Assembly: GCA_030490835.1 (NCBI GenBank)
Contig: CM059972.1
Coordinates: forward strand, 49,703,452-49,767,451
Length of the DNA stretch: 64,000 bases
Source: Annona cherimola
Taxonomy: Eukaryota; Streptophyta; Magnoliopsida; Magnoliales; Annonaceae
Direction of reading: 5' to 3'
The notes under the pieces are model-generated. The model worked only from the letters and a program-made list of their open reading frames with translations. It was not told the origin of the DNA and did no database searches. The position numbers were made by a program, and so were the translations under genes. Positions 29,776-42,976 of this stretch are shown in pieces. How positions within the stretch are numbered: the stretch's first letter is position 1; the number at the start of each line of letters is the position of its first letter.

Positions 29776-32354
29776 TTGATTTCCATTTCATGCATGACTT
29801 TTAGTCACCCCAACATTATATGCCTCTTACACATGATATCTTATCATTCTCATGTAGAGAATTCTTTGCATCATCCCTTTTTAAACATTGCTTCAAAGAA
29901 ACATCGTATAAATTCATATTTTATCATCTTTCATAAACATTTGCGAAACGGTAAGCAAATCACTTATTTCAATAGAAATAACATTTCAATACACATTTAG
30001 ACAAGGAATGGCCATCCTTAAATACCTTGTAATGAAAACTAAAATCATTTAGAAGATTTGCTTGCTTACCTTGCTTGCTTAGCTTTCCGTGTCGCTTATC
30101 TCTTTGCCTTTGCCTATACATATAAGAATGACATAGCATTCATATACTTTCCATTTGCTTGCACTCAACTTAGTTTTCCAACCATTTTCATTAACATTCA
30201 TAACCCACTTGAATTCCAAGTCAGGTGTACGTGCACATCATAACTTATGCATCATACCATTCATTTCACCATATGTTTAATACCCATATTTAGGGTGTCA
30301 TTCATATATATCATTACACATTCATTAGTCATTCATTAGACATCATATGGAATAATAGACTTTCACTTATCATTTTTCATATATTTTTCACATTTCACAC
30401 ATTGTGCTCATTCTTAAGCACTTAGTGGATATCCTAAACTTCAAATATTAATCTCAAATTTTGAGATTATCATTATTGATCAAAACAGTAACATAATCCA
30501 TATTTTCATCACGTTTTCATGTATTTTTTCATTTTAACAATTTACATAAACCATTCATCATTTATTCATACTTATCTCTTCATATATGTCCATTTCGCAA
30601 CACATAATTCATGTGTTTCTTAAAATATTTCAACACAGAAACTTGTGTCCTTAATCAGCATGATTAAACCCCTTAATTAACACATAATCTAGGATTTAAT
30701 TTTTGAATTTTAATCCATTCATCATAGGGTTCCAAAACAGCAACATTAGAACCCATTTTTCATCCTTTCAATGCCTGTTTTGACACTTAATTCAAAATAG
30801 ATTTCTAATCACTTAATTCCAACAATTAATCATGCTTTTCTTAACCCAAATTTAGGTTATTAACACATATTCAAATTCTAAAATTCGTTTGCTTGTGAAA
30901 TAGCAACTTCCATACACATTTTGGATATCCATTTGACCCATTTTGACGTGTCCAATCATATGCCCATAAAATCAGATTTAGGGCTAATCTTTTCAAACCC
31001 TTTTGGACACTCAAAGTACCTTAAACATGGGGTATTTTACCCTCCATAATATCCATAAATCGTTTGGGCTCATTCACATATCATTTTTAACATAAAACAT
31101 AGAAATCAGGTCATATGTGTAACTCTAATTCATATCCTTTCTAAAATTCATAACTTAAGCCCAAATCAACATATGTAATTCATTAAATCATGAATCATCA
31201 TGTAATCATGATTAATCATCAAAACAGCAACATCATATGGGGGGTTTAAGGAAATTTCATTCATGATTATCAATCCATAATCAAGGGGTATACTTACATG
31301 TATTGGATCAAACTTGAACCCAATTTCCATGGCTTGGTTCCTCTTATTTCCTCCCATTTTTCCTTCTCCTTTTCTCCCTTTTTTTCTCCCCCTCAAGCTG
31401 CTAGAAAATGAGAACGTGCAGCTACTCCTTTGAAAAATTTTCCATTTTCTAACCCCTTATCACATGTGGACGTGCACCTCTTGTATGGCTGGATTTTCCA
31501 GCTTTGTGGGCCTCATCTGCTACATCATTTAGCAGCTAATTAAAGTGTATTTATCCCCTTTTGCTGACATGGAAAAATATGGACCATTTAAATTTGATAA
31601 TTATCTTAAGAAAAATTATCAAAAATCCATGTATTTATGGGCAAAATCTGCCCATATCATGGAAGTCCACTTTTGCAGCAGCTTTGCCCATTTTTTCACA
31701 CCTAATTTACTTTAATTAATGGATAATTAACCACCTTAGGTAATAGCTTATTTAGGGGTCCACTTAGCTTATTAAAAAAATCATAAAAATCACATTTCCA
31801 GCCATGAACGTCCACATTACCAAAGTTATCCATTTAATGTCCATGCATTCAACGTCAAATGCAGCAGCTCTTTTGCATATTTTCCGCACATTTGCAACTT
31901 TTAATTAATTGTCACTTAATTACCCTAGTAATTAGCTTTCTTAGCTGTCCATTTAGCCTTTAAAAAAATCATAAAAAATTCAAAACAGCAGCTTGACCTG
32001 CACCTCTCTTGGCTTCCATGTTGCTGTCCACTTGGTGGGGTCCACTTACCATTGACTTTTTGGCATTTTCTTGCCACAAAATTAACCCCAAATCACATCC
32101 ACTAACCACCCTAGCTGCGTAGGTCATTTAAATACACATTTTGCATTTTTTAAAAATCAAAAATATCATATAAACAGCCCTTTGGACGTCCATAGGTTGC
32201 CCCATCTTCAAGCTCCTTTGAGCTAATCCATTAGCCATTAAATCATGTCATTAATCACTTGATTTTATCATGGATTTTGTCAATTAAAGTAATTCATAAA
32301 ATCCATGTGTCCATAAAACATGGATTTATGTCATTAAAAATATAATTAATCACC

Positions 32355-35043
32355 TGTGGCGCCGCGAACCGAGGCGTCCACATAGTCCTTACTCCGGGAT
32401 CTTGTCGATTGGTAAACGTGAGTCGGGATTGTTGCCCTGATCACACGGCGGGTACTTAATTGGATCTGGTCCAAAAAAAAAATTCTTTTTATTCATCACT
32501 TAAGCATACACTTTATTCATAATAGACTCATCCATATCATCATAAAATCATTCATATCTTCTTTAATTGAAATAATTCACATAAATACAATCATGTTTAT
32601 AATATCCATAAAACATGTCTTCAACATGAATATCATACATTTGTCCCTTTGGACGCATACATAGAATTAAATTTGCAGGTCATCAGCTCCATAGCCTGTT
32701 TTGACATTTTGAAAACACATATGAGTAATAATACTCAGTAAGAAAGCCTTTTTCTTTGACAAGTAAACATTTTTCTTTCATTCAAATGCATTTCTCCCCA
32801 TTTGGTAGGAGACACTTACCAAGTGATTAATTACCAATGGGACAGAAACCTTTTCATGCATTTCATGAGAATGCAATGCATTCATTCATTCATGACTTTT
32901 CTTGTGCCTCCAACCTCTGGGAGGACGCCGCCGGCACACAGCCCTTGCGACTTGGCAATAGTGAAGGGGGACCCTCTGATCTGCTTACTACCTCCACCAA
33001 AGTCTCTTCCTTGTGCACCATGTTCATACATACATATGTCGGCATGACATGAATCATAAACTTCATAAATCATTTAGAATGTAATTTAATAAACAGTTAG
33101 CAATCATTTCATGTAAAGCATTATAGGAATGGTCATCGTTAAATATAATTCATAAAACATGTGAGCAAACAATTCGCAATCATTTAGAAACATTTTCAAA
33201 AGTATATAGCTTGCTTACCTTCTCAATCCGTGTCTTCCTCATTTTCCTTTCCTTTTTCTATACATGGAAAAATGATATTTTATCTATATCATTCCATGTC
33301 GTAGTTTACTTCCCATGCATGCTTTATAATTATCTATTACCTCATTTTTATAGAGGTTAATCATATAAATATACTTGGTCATTACCTCCTTATATGGATT
33401 TTATCCATAAATTCTTTAAAAATTTCATCCATATATCCTCATAAATATATAAAAATAAATCTCAATTTTTCTTAAAATACGCTGTTCACTGTAGCAAAAT
33501 CACTGTAGCAGATTACTGTAGCAATTTACTGTTCACCCGAGGTTACTCTTCACAGCAACGTGGGTTATTGTTCATGGGTTCCAAAACTTGATATTTTTCT
33601 CAAAAATAAAAAATACCATGACATAACTTATGCTTAGTATATCATGAAAAATTACATACATTTTGAATTTATCACCATTTACTTGGCTAAATAAATCATT
33701 TTCTCCATATACTAAAAATCAACATAAATTCACTTAAGCATAATCCTTAATTCCAAAAATCATTGAATCAATATATCATCATTCCAACATCATATTTATC
33801 ATAATCATACATCCCAAATCATCATTTATCATTTTTGGAGCATTATTTACATATATCATATGCTATCTTCCCGAATGCTCTATCTTTGCTTCAAATTTTT
33901 TATGTTTTGACTTAATTCCAATTAAGCATTTTAACTATACTTATTTTCTCATGCTTAAACATTATCTAAGCATGGTTTTATCCTAATTAACATCCAAAAG
34001 AAATTTGGAAAGAATTCACTTACCTTAAGTGAAGATATCCCTCTTCCCTTCTCACTTTCTCTCTCCAACTTTCTCTTCTTCCTTTTCTCAAGGCTTTGAA
34101 CGAATTTGGGGGTGGGAATTGAGTTTGCTCAAGTTTGGGAGCTGGATTTGGTGCCTCTTGGATGTCCCCCCATGCCCCCTATTTATACCCTTTCATTTTT
34201 CACATTTTTATAATTTACCCCCTTGCTCCATGTATTAAATTATAATTAATTTTTTCCAAAATCCATACAATTTTCTTGAGCCAAGAGCCAGCTCCAGCTG
34301 TCCTTCCACGTTCTCCCCTTGCTGCATTTCATTTATTATTTTTATTTTATTTAAAAATAATTTTTTAAGCTAATTTCATCTCATCCGTTGATTTCATGAT
34401 AAGGTTCATTTTGGGTCATTGATCTAGGCCCCAAATCCCATGCAAATCCCATGCCCCTGCCCTCCTTGACTTTGGTGCAGATTTGCATTTAATTTTTGGA
34501 TATTTAATTAATTAAAATTAATCAAAAGTCAATCTTCATTTAATGAAAAAGCAAGTTTACTTTTTTATCTTCAATTGACGCCTCATCTTGATCTTTGATT
34601 CATGATTTTTGTCAAATCCTAAACCATTCATCATATTCATCATGAATTTTTAACCATCCATAAAAAATTTCATCGAAATCCGACTCCCGGATTGCAAATT
34701 ATGAATTTTTCTTTAATTTTCCACTAAAATCCAAAATTTCATTAAAATATCAAAAAGTATTGCTATTTCATCTTGTAGTGATTAAATCTCCTTTTTCTTC
34801 ATTTTGTGATTAAATTAATCCAAGTGATTAACTCTTAATCACGTGTCTTAATCCTCAGTTACTATTCACGTGCACTATTCACATGCACTATTCACGTGCA
34901 CTATTCATCCGAATTTCATAAATAATTATTTTAACCTCTATTTCCACATAATTTCATACTTATAAATGTACACTTTCCAAATATATTACCCGGGGTTTAC
35001 AAACCTAGGATTTTATACACGTGTCTTAAATCGGGGTTTCACA
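32355..35043. mobile_element. Long solo LTR 2 (2689 bp) nested in solo LTR 1
   Basis: It starts TGTGGCGCCGCG and ends CGGGGTTTCACA, with the perfect 5 bp duplication TCACC (32350-32354 and 35044-35048). It shares with solo LTR 1 the start and the motifs GATTGGTAAA-GTGAGT, CACACGGCGGGT and GACTTGGCAA. It contains the short tandem motifs CACTGTAGCA (33490-33530) and GTGCACTATTCA (34855-34910). No coding region. Both solo LTRs belong to one long-LTR family. Confidence 0.9.
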
Positions 35044-36664
35044 TCACCTTACTTTAACATAAATACAAACTTACTTTTTGATGCACAAAAATCAATAATT
35101 ATACACCCATTTTTGTGCAACCATGATCCCATCATCATTAGCTTAATCCAAGCCTCTCATTGCATGGATCTCATAATTTTAACCGTTCATTTCAAATTTC
35201 GTCTCAATCTGACTTTTCTAGCTCAAGTTATGACAATTTAAAATTATCTTTAAATTTTGATGGTGATGATCGATTTTCACCCTAATTTCATTAATATTTT
35301 CATAATCCAATCTTTCCATATGATTAAGCACAAAATTATGTGATTACCTTTCAATTTTCATCTTAATCCGCTTTCCCGGCGTCGAATTATGAATTTTCTA
35401 GCATTTGCTACCTTAAATCCATAATTATCAACATAATCTTCATTAATTAAACCATAATATATGAGGTAATTATCCTCAATATATTCACATTTCCTAATCT
35501 TTATTAAGCCTCTTTAATCACATTATCCCATATCGGCTTATATTGATCATTCATAATCACTTGCCCCAAATTGCAATAAATCATCAATATTGCTTTGGAA
35601 AATCATTCATAATTCATCTAAATCATGTATGATTCATATGTATATGCCAAATGCATATACATAAGCCTTACTTGGGTCCGGATATCACATATATATTGAA
35701 ATTATTTATTAATGATGTAGGTTAATTATAGTATATGTAATAATATTTATATATAATATTAACCTGCGTAAAATTAAATTACATAGCCCAAAATCTCGGA
35801 TGTTCAGGATTAAAATTCGTCCGGGAAGAATTTTCTTCAAAAATGGAATCGTCGGAGAGAAAAGCGATTCGTCAAGGAGAGAGGATTCGTCGGAGAGAAA
35901 AGCGATTCGTCAAGGAGAGAATTCCACCAGATATTATGACCTTCTATTTGCAACGAAAATTTTTTTGTTGCATTTGACATTTTAATGCATTTAATAAATT
36001 TGATGCTTTTAATGTCTAGGTATTTTTGAAAATTAACATGTAATTCATTACAGCAATAGAGGCTAAGTAAGAGAGGCCTTGATGGGTAGCCACATGCGGT
36101 AAAAACCATTATGATGTGGCTTAATATGGGTTGTTCATTCCATTTTATTATGATTTATTCATTTGAACTCCGATTTAAATAATCAAATAGTCCATTTCTA
36201 TGTTTTTTATGCTTCTGGGCTCAATGGAAGGGTTTGATTTTGCATTTGAGGTCTAATTTTTAAGATATTAAATTAAATAATTATTTTATCATTTGATTAA
36301 GTTTTATTTGAGTCATTATACATTTTCAAATAATTTTCTACTTGCTAGTCATGTTGAGACTAACCCATTATTTTTACAGGTGTACTAAATCAAGTGGGAC
36401 ACTAGCGTTTTGGATTTACAAGAAGATTTTCAAGAATAATTATTTTTATTTATTTATTTTAAAGGCATGTATTGAGAATGATAGACTTGTAAAAAAAAAT
36501 TTCTTTATGCCTTGATGTAATAATGGAAACATGACTAGTGGAAGTGGAATTTTGAAATTTTTATGAAATTATAATAATTAATTTTGCCATAAATGTGTGA
36601 TTGATCTTGGAAAATTGTATTAAATACACGGCCCGGGATCACTTTTCTAGATCGGTATGTTACA

Positions 36665-38200
36665 GGTCGATTTGTTAAATAGAAATGGGGAATGAGGAAT
36701 TGAATGGAGATGACAGAAGTAAAGTGAAAATAGATGGATTATTTGTAAAGAAAAATATGAGAAATGATTAAATTTAGGAGTAAAATGAAAAAGTAGGATA
36801 ATCGTGTAATTAATATGTTAAATTTTTGCATTTTCCAATCCTCGTTCTCATTCTCATATTGTTAATACACTCTTAGTTTAATTATATACCTAAGTGACTT
36901 AGAGTTGTTTAGCCGTGCATCCTAAGCAGGAAATAGTGCTTTTAAAAATTTAAATATTTGTCTACATCCAAAATTATATTATCTTCCAAAAAATTCATAT
37001 TTTAATAAAAGTTTTCACTTCTATGGGAAATTAGTCCTAAATATTTCCTACATTCATTTTTGAATGTTGAATTTATTGCTTATTTAAGCCTCCATTTGAC
37101 AGAGGTTATTTTAGGAACTCATGGGTTTTACAAAAATATGACGCTATAAACTACAAATTTGTTTGACAAAATTGGGTCAACTTTTGTGGTTTTTTATGAC
37201 AAATTTTAATAAGGAAATATGCTAAACACAAAAGCTCGAAAATCTAATTTTTAGAAAATATGATGAGGGATAATCTGAGTAGAAGCAACAACAGCACTCA
37301 CGTCCAAAAAGTCCGAAGATCGTTTCAGACCGGTCTAAATATATATATATATTTATTTATTTGAATTTTTTATAAATATGTTAATCTAGTTGTATTTAAT
37401 TTATAAACTAAGTTTTACAATTTTTGGATATGTATATATATTTATTTTGGATTTTTAAAACAGTGATATTTAAGTCATTTTAAATTATTTGTAATGACCT
37501 AAATTCCTCTGATTTTAAAATCCAAAATAAATATATATACATATCTAAAAATGGTAAAATTTAGTTTATAGATTAAATACAATTAGATTAACATATTTAT
37601 AAAAAAATTCAAAAAAATAAAAAAATGCATTTGGACCGGTCTGAAATTGCCGTTTGAAAATATCCGGACTCGCCCAAAAATACATTCAAGTTACGACCTC
37701 ATGTATGGCTGCTGTGGTTGCGAGAATCAATAGTCCAAGATAGGTAGCTTTTGGGAAGATGAAAACCATGTCAGGGTTCCGTTGTTAATGTGAAAATAGA
37801 AATGGGCAACCGGGAATGGAATAGATAAAACAGGTCTGAAGTGAAATTAAAATAAAAAATAGCCAGAGTACTTTCGGAGAAAAATATGAAAAAATGATTA
37901 AAATGTAAGGAAAAATAAAAAGTAGACAATTAGGTAATTAATATATTGACTTTGTGCATTTTTCAATCTTTTTTTTCATTATCATATTATCAAAAACACA
38001 CTTAAACGTATGTACCTTGGCCGTGCTGTTTAAGTATATACCTCAGTGACTAGCGGCTTGTTTGGCGGCCGTGTATCATGGGCAGCAAACAGGGCTTTTG
38101 AAAAATTTTGACATACTTGACTACATCCCAAGACATGTTATCTACTAAACAATCCTCATTTTTTAAATTATTCAGACTTGAGAATTAGCTTTCCCAAGTA
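36665..38200. repeat. Diverged direct duplication around a foldback element
   Basis: 36680-37010 and 37790-38160 match in order: AATAGAAATGGG, AAAAATATGA, GATTAAAAT, AGTAGACAAT/AGTAGGATAAT, TTTGCATTTTTC, TATACCTCAGTGACT / TATACCTAAGTGACT, GTGCTTTTAAAAA/GGGCTTTTGAAAAA and TACATCC. They flank the foldback at 37323-37646. Each copy begins with a Tourist-like MITE-type stretch. No gene seen. Confidence 0.65.
37323..37646. mobile_element. Foldback (long inverted repeat) MITE
   Basis: The arms begin TTTCAGACCGGTCTAAAT and, on the other side, TTTCAGACCGGTCCAAAT. Inner arms share TTAATCTA-TTGTATTTAAT, AAGTTTTACNATTTTTGGA and TATATATTTATTTTGGATTTT. The centre is near 37480. It matches the core arms of copies at 46799, 47454, 55892, 57100, 60488 and 62660. 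Confidence 0.75.
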
Positions 38201-39050
38201 TTGCGGCTGATGAAATTGAATCCGGTCCCGAGTTCAGTGCTGCGCAAGATGCCGGGGCGCATTTCCGCAGAGTCCACGTGAAACGAATGCGTGTACCTGC
38301 GAAATTGTTGTCATTATTCTTGCGCCTCGGTTGGTCTATGCTTGCCTAGTTGGTTGTAATCCAATGCACGATGATAATAGCGCCGACATTTCCCGTCCAC
38401 ATAACGTGTTCTTTTCAAACATCATTCATTATTACTATGTTACTATGCATGATTCGTGGACGCAGCAGCCACCCAATTTTTTATATCTGCTAATCATGAT
38501 TGATAGATATATGCCGCTGAGCGTGTCCTCATCAAGTGAAGTAAAAATTATGCAACTGCAGCTGCGGAGGTGATTTTTTGTTAGATAGATAATCATGTCT
38601 GTTTAGTACATAACCAAGCAACCTGCGGAGGTGATTGAAGAAAATTTTTAGACCGTGCGCAGCTCGCTGGACGGACCCGATGATGAGAACAACGGCTGAT
38701 TTTGACTACTCGAGTCAAAAGCCAAGACCACCACCGCCCCCTTTCCTCACCCTCCCCATCCAATAAACAAAAAGTTATTCCACTTGTACGAGTGTGCAAG
38801 TTATAGATCATCCGCCGTTGATCCAAAGTCTTTTCTTCCTTTCTTCTGGTATAACATTTGTTTTCATTGGATATTTTTATCGCTAAAGATAAAGAAAGGT
38901 TTAAAATACATTTTGGGTTGTTTGATCCTAATTAATTAAAATGGCTCGTTCTGTGGGTCCCACTGGTCTTGGGACCTTTCTGTGTAATAAGATCCAGCCA
39001 CGAAATTGACAGCTAGCGTATGCCACGGTGTAATAATATTTTTTTCTTTT
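38200..39050 (+). promoter_or_regulatory. Region upstream of the SRF gene
   Basis: No convincing gene. Two direct repeats of TGCGGAGGTGATT (38562-38574 and 38622-38634) are present. The core promoter could not be placed. The ORFs here are short and unsupported. Confidence 0.3.
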
Positions 39051-39600
39051 TTCTTTTTTCTGAGTTTGAAGAGAGAGAATTCCGTCAGTTCCACTTGGAT
39101 ACTACTGTTTTTCTTGCTTTGCTTTGAGTTGAGGGAGTTTTTCGCAGGTTCAGGACTTGAGGTCAAGCGCAATATCTTTCTCACAACAAACAAATCCTCT
39201 CTCACCTTTTGTGTTTTTCTGCCTTTCGCTGCTGCTTAGGGCTTCTCATTCTCATCGTCGTCTCCTGCTTCGTGGTTTTCTTTTTCCCAAATGTTTGCTT
39301 CTTCCTTACAAGCGACGGAAGAAATTCGAAGGCATCTTAACAGTCGAGGTTTCTAGAATTTCTGTGAGATTTCGAAGGAATTTTCGCTTTTTTTGGTGCC
39401 ACCGTGTTTTTATAGCTTTGCATTGCCGGCTTGAATTCTCCTCGCCGATCCCTGCAAGTACTCTTCTCCAAACCAAGGTTCGGGTCGTCAAGATCTGGTT
39501 TTTGTCGCTTTCTCTGAATTATTTTCTGCTCCTTGTGTTCCTCCGGCATTTCCTTGTCCCGCTTTTTTTTTTTTTTTTTTTTTGTTTAGCAGCGGAGAAT
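39050..39600 (+). other. Probable 5' leader exon of the SRF gene
   Basis: CT-rich, GC-higher sequence typical of a plant 5' UTR, ending before a poly-T tract at about 39566-39582. An intron then runs to the clear acceptor CAG at 40795-40797. The donor could not be placed (candidates AAG|GTTCGG at 39477 and GAG|GTTTCT at 39348). cDNA would settle it. ORF 39157-39603 is not coding. Confidence 0.4.
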
Positions 39601-40673
39601 TAAGCTTTCTGTCTTTATTTGGACCTTTGAGAATTTCTAGAACTTTTTAATATCTTTTTGTTCTTTTAAAATTTACTGCGGTTTTCATTTTTATTCGGAG
39701 GCGTTCTTCTTCTTTCCCGTTTCTGCTTGTGATTGTTGTGATCATGTGTGCAGCATTTACTAATGATAACGATGGAAAACTGAAAACGATTGCTTTATGA
39801 GTCGTTGATGTCAACAGAAATCAAAATTGAGTGCTTATCAACATTTCGGTGTCCGTTGTAGTTTTGTATTCTTGTTGTCCATATAAAAAAATCCAGCATG
39901 AAACTCGCGTTATTCAAATGGTGTGCAAGTCTTCTGGAATGTGGTGAATATTAGTAGCGAGCTGGCTATTTGATAGCCGGTCATTCTATGGAAGTGAAAT
40001 GGGGAGCTGAGCTCTTTAAAACGGTCAGAATCAGATGGCACCTATCATCTGCCAATCTGGAGTTATGAATTCCATGTTTGTGGATTTTCTTACTCTCATA
40101 CAATCTTCTTCTCTTTCCTCACTATCAGGATGTTCATGATTGGTTCGGAATCTTGATATTCGTAATAGCATATTTTCATGTACCTAACAGGACCATGTGC
40201 ATACGTTTTCTCTGTTGGACCCTGAGCCTAGATGGTGTATCCTCGTCTGTTTATTAGAACTCTTACTAGTTTAAGTAACAGCATGTCTTAGAAACTATAT
40301 TTTACGAGATAGATAGTGCACAACCCCATAAGCAAGATCGTTGGATTTTAGAATTGTCTCATTATTGAAAAGAAAACAATGGTACATAATCACAAAAAGG
40401 TTTCTATTGAATGAACTGCATACTGGCGTTTCTTCTTTAGGTTTACCAAGTATATTTTAAAAGCTTGAAAATATAACTTTTGGGGATGTATAGTAATCAC
40501 AATTTCAGGGATATTCTTTATGAATGCCACTTTGGTTTTGGATGATTTGTTGCGCTCTGTTTCTCTTACTAAGCATGGTGGTTCTGCATAGTTTGTGTTC
40601 ATAAGATAACAAAATAATTAGATTGTTCAGGCACAAGAACCTTTGATGCTTTCCACCTTTTTCAACATGTGAT

Positions 40674-40760
40674 CCCCCCCCCCCCCCCCCCCCCCCTCCC
40701 TCTCTCTCTCTATGTGTGTGTGTGTGTGCATGCGTGTGTGCATGCGTGCACGCGTGTTGT
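40674..40760. repeat. Compound microsatellite in the 5' leader intron of SRF
   Basis: A run of about 20 C, then CTCTCTCT, then GTGTGTGT, then GCATGCGTG/GCACGCGTG. It lies about 40 bp before the acceptor of the coding exon. Length polymorphism is expected. Confidence 0.9.
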
Positions 40761-40811
40761 TTTTGTTCAATTGGCAATTTGTTTATCTTGGTTTCAGGAC
40801 AAGACTGGAAA

Positions 40812-41423
40812 ATGAATAATCAGAGCATGATTAGGATCACGAGATTTTGTACAAGTGATGCAAACTTGAAATTCTTTGTGCTAGTCTTTACAAGCTTAAT
40901 GGTGACTTTTTCAGCACAATTTTCACAAGGATTCACCTCTGAACAAGATGGTGAGTTCAAAATTTCTGCTACATTTACTGCATATTCCTGTGTTGACTGT
41001 TGCTAGCCTGATTCATGTATTTCTTCTTCTGATACTCTGTAAACACCACTGAGTACTTTTATGTCTTCTCTTTCCCATTCTGGAATTTTGAAGTGCCACT
41101 GTTCTTTTTATATCAGCTTCAACAGAGAACCTGTAAAAGCATCTCATCTTTAACCATGGATAGATTTTGCAAATTGTTGTCGATGATTCTTTTGATTTGT
41201 ATCTAAGTGTAGCCGGAAAACTTGGATATCTAATTGTTTGTCTTTCTATTCAATAAATTTTTTAATCATAAACACAGTACATGTACAAAATGACTCTCGT
41301 GTTTTCTCACTTTTGAATTTCTAATTTCCTTGCTATTTTTCTAAGAAAATCCTCAAATCATTCTTTTTCTTCTATGAAGCAGTTCTTTTTAACTTGTAAC
41401 TGGTCTTTTTCTTCTTCTTCTTC

Positions 41424-41455
<32 letters not shown>

Positions 41456-42941
41456 TATGTTATAGATTTCTAAGTTCAAAATATCTGCTGCTTTTATTCC
41501 TGTGTTGACTGTTGCTAGGATGTTGTGATTAGGAGTGTAACTCGGGCTCATGAAACTCGGGTTCGCCTCAACCCTAACCCTATTGTTAAAACTTCAACCG
41601 TAACCCTATTTTTAAACCTAAACCTAACCGTATTTTTAAAATTCGGGCACGGGTTGAGTTTCGGGCTGGAATTCGGGTTCAAATTATTCTATATATTTGT
41701 TATCTATCTTATATTTATTCAACTTTAAATCTATTATTAAATAAAAAATAAAAAATGATATTTTTCTATTTTCAAACAAAAATTCAAGAGTGTTTACGGA
41801 TGTAAAGAAGAAAAATCTCATTTAAACATTCTCTTTATATTAAGTAGACTAATATTCATTTCTCAAAAAAAAAAAAAAAAAGAGTAGACTAGTAGTCTGT
41901 TTTAGAAAATGAAAATGTGCATCATTTTCATATTATGCAATTTAATATTAATATCATGAACATATACATAAACATTAATATCTAATTATAAGAAAAACCT
42001 TCTAATGTCAATCATAATAAAAACTATTCAACAATCATAGTATTAAGTCAAATAAATTACTACAAATTCATTTTAAGTAGAATAAACATCTAACTACTAA
42101 TATCATATTGAAACGACCATATGATAATATTCTACATAAGTAGTTAAGTTAAAACACCAGATAAAACATCTCAAGTTCTAAAAATAGTTTTCATTTTTTT
42201 GTTTTGAAACTACAACTAAACCAAACTTTTTTTTCTTAAAAGAAAATATAAAATATTATATAATATAATTGAACTTAAGGAAGAATAATGTTTATATATG
42301 GTATAAAATAAATATAATATATATGAGGGGAATAGAACTAGATTTATATGAAGTATAAAATAAATATAAAATAGATGTGTTATATATAATTCGGGTTTGG
42401 GTTTAGCTCAACCCGGGTTCAAGTTCTTTTCAATTCAGGTTCGGGTTGAATCTGGAAAATCGGACTTGGGTTCTATAGCGAGTGGTTTGAACACTGTTTC
42501 AACTTGGGTTCGGGTTGAGCCCGGCCCAAGTTGCACCCTTAGTTGTGATTCATGTATTTCTTCTTTTCATACTCTGTGAACAACACTGAGTACTTTTATG
42601 TCTTCTCTTTCCCATTCTGGAATTTTGAAGTGCCACTGTTCTTTTTATATCAGCTTCAACAGAGAACCTGTAAAAGCATCTCATCTTTAACCATGGATAG
42701 ATTCTGCAAATTGTTGTTGATGATTCTTTTGATTTGTATCTAAGTGTAGTTGGAAAACTTGGATATCTAATTGTTGGTCTTTCTATTCAATAGATTTTTT
42801 AATCATAAACACAGTACATGTACTAAATGACTCTTGTTTTTCTCACTTTCAATTTCTAATTTCCTTGCCTTTTTTTTTTTCAAGGAAGTCCTCAAATCAT
42901 TCTTTTTCTTATATGAAGCAGTTTTTTAAACTAGTAACTGG

Positions 42942-42976
<35 letters not shown>

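Larger units (their letters stand above)
28851..35689. mobile_element. Long solo LTR 1 (about 4.1 kb without the nested copy)
   Basis: It starts TGTGGCGCCCCAGCC and ends GGTCCGGATATCACA, with TATAT on both sides (28846-28850 and 35690-35694). TATAT is low in complexity, so the duplication alone is weak evidence, but the TG...CA ends agree. There is no coding region, primer site or PPT. Between 29637 and 29775 is a tandem duplication of about 67 bp (CGCCGGACCTTCCGACTTGG twice). Solo LTR 2 (32355-35043) lies inside it and is homologous at its start. Superfamily not determined, likely gypsy-type. Confidence 0.8.
28018..36664 (+). repeat. Ty3/gypsy chromovirus 3' LTR, interrupted
   Basis: It starts TGGAAAATATTGACA right after the PPT and ends ATCGGTATGTTACA at 36664. 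Without the 28851-35694 insertion (element plus one TSD copy) it is about 1.8 kb. It has (TAA)n at 28033-28060 and a pair of about 38 bp direct repeats at about 35850-35925 (GAGAGAAAAGCGATTCGTCA twice). The 5' LTR is outside the window. Target sequence to its right is GGTCG. Confidence 0.75.

Noticed and set aside
28851..35689. A complete LARD with two LTRs at 28851 and 32355
   Set aside because: Each copy has its own TG...CA ends and its own target duplication (TATAT and TCACC), which fits nested solo LTRs better; no primer site follows the first.
39157..39603. 148 aa ORF in the SRF leader
   Set aside because: Phe/Leu/Arg-rich frame of a CT-rich leader that ends in a T tract; no domain, and the SRF start is downstream.
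40505..40777. Minus-strand ORF with His/Thr and Gly repeats
   Set aside because: A translation of the (C)n and (GT)n microsatellite.
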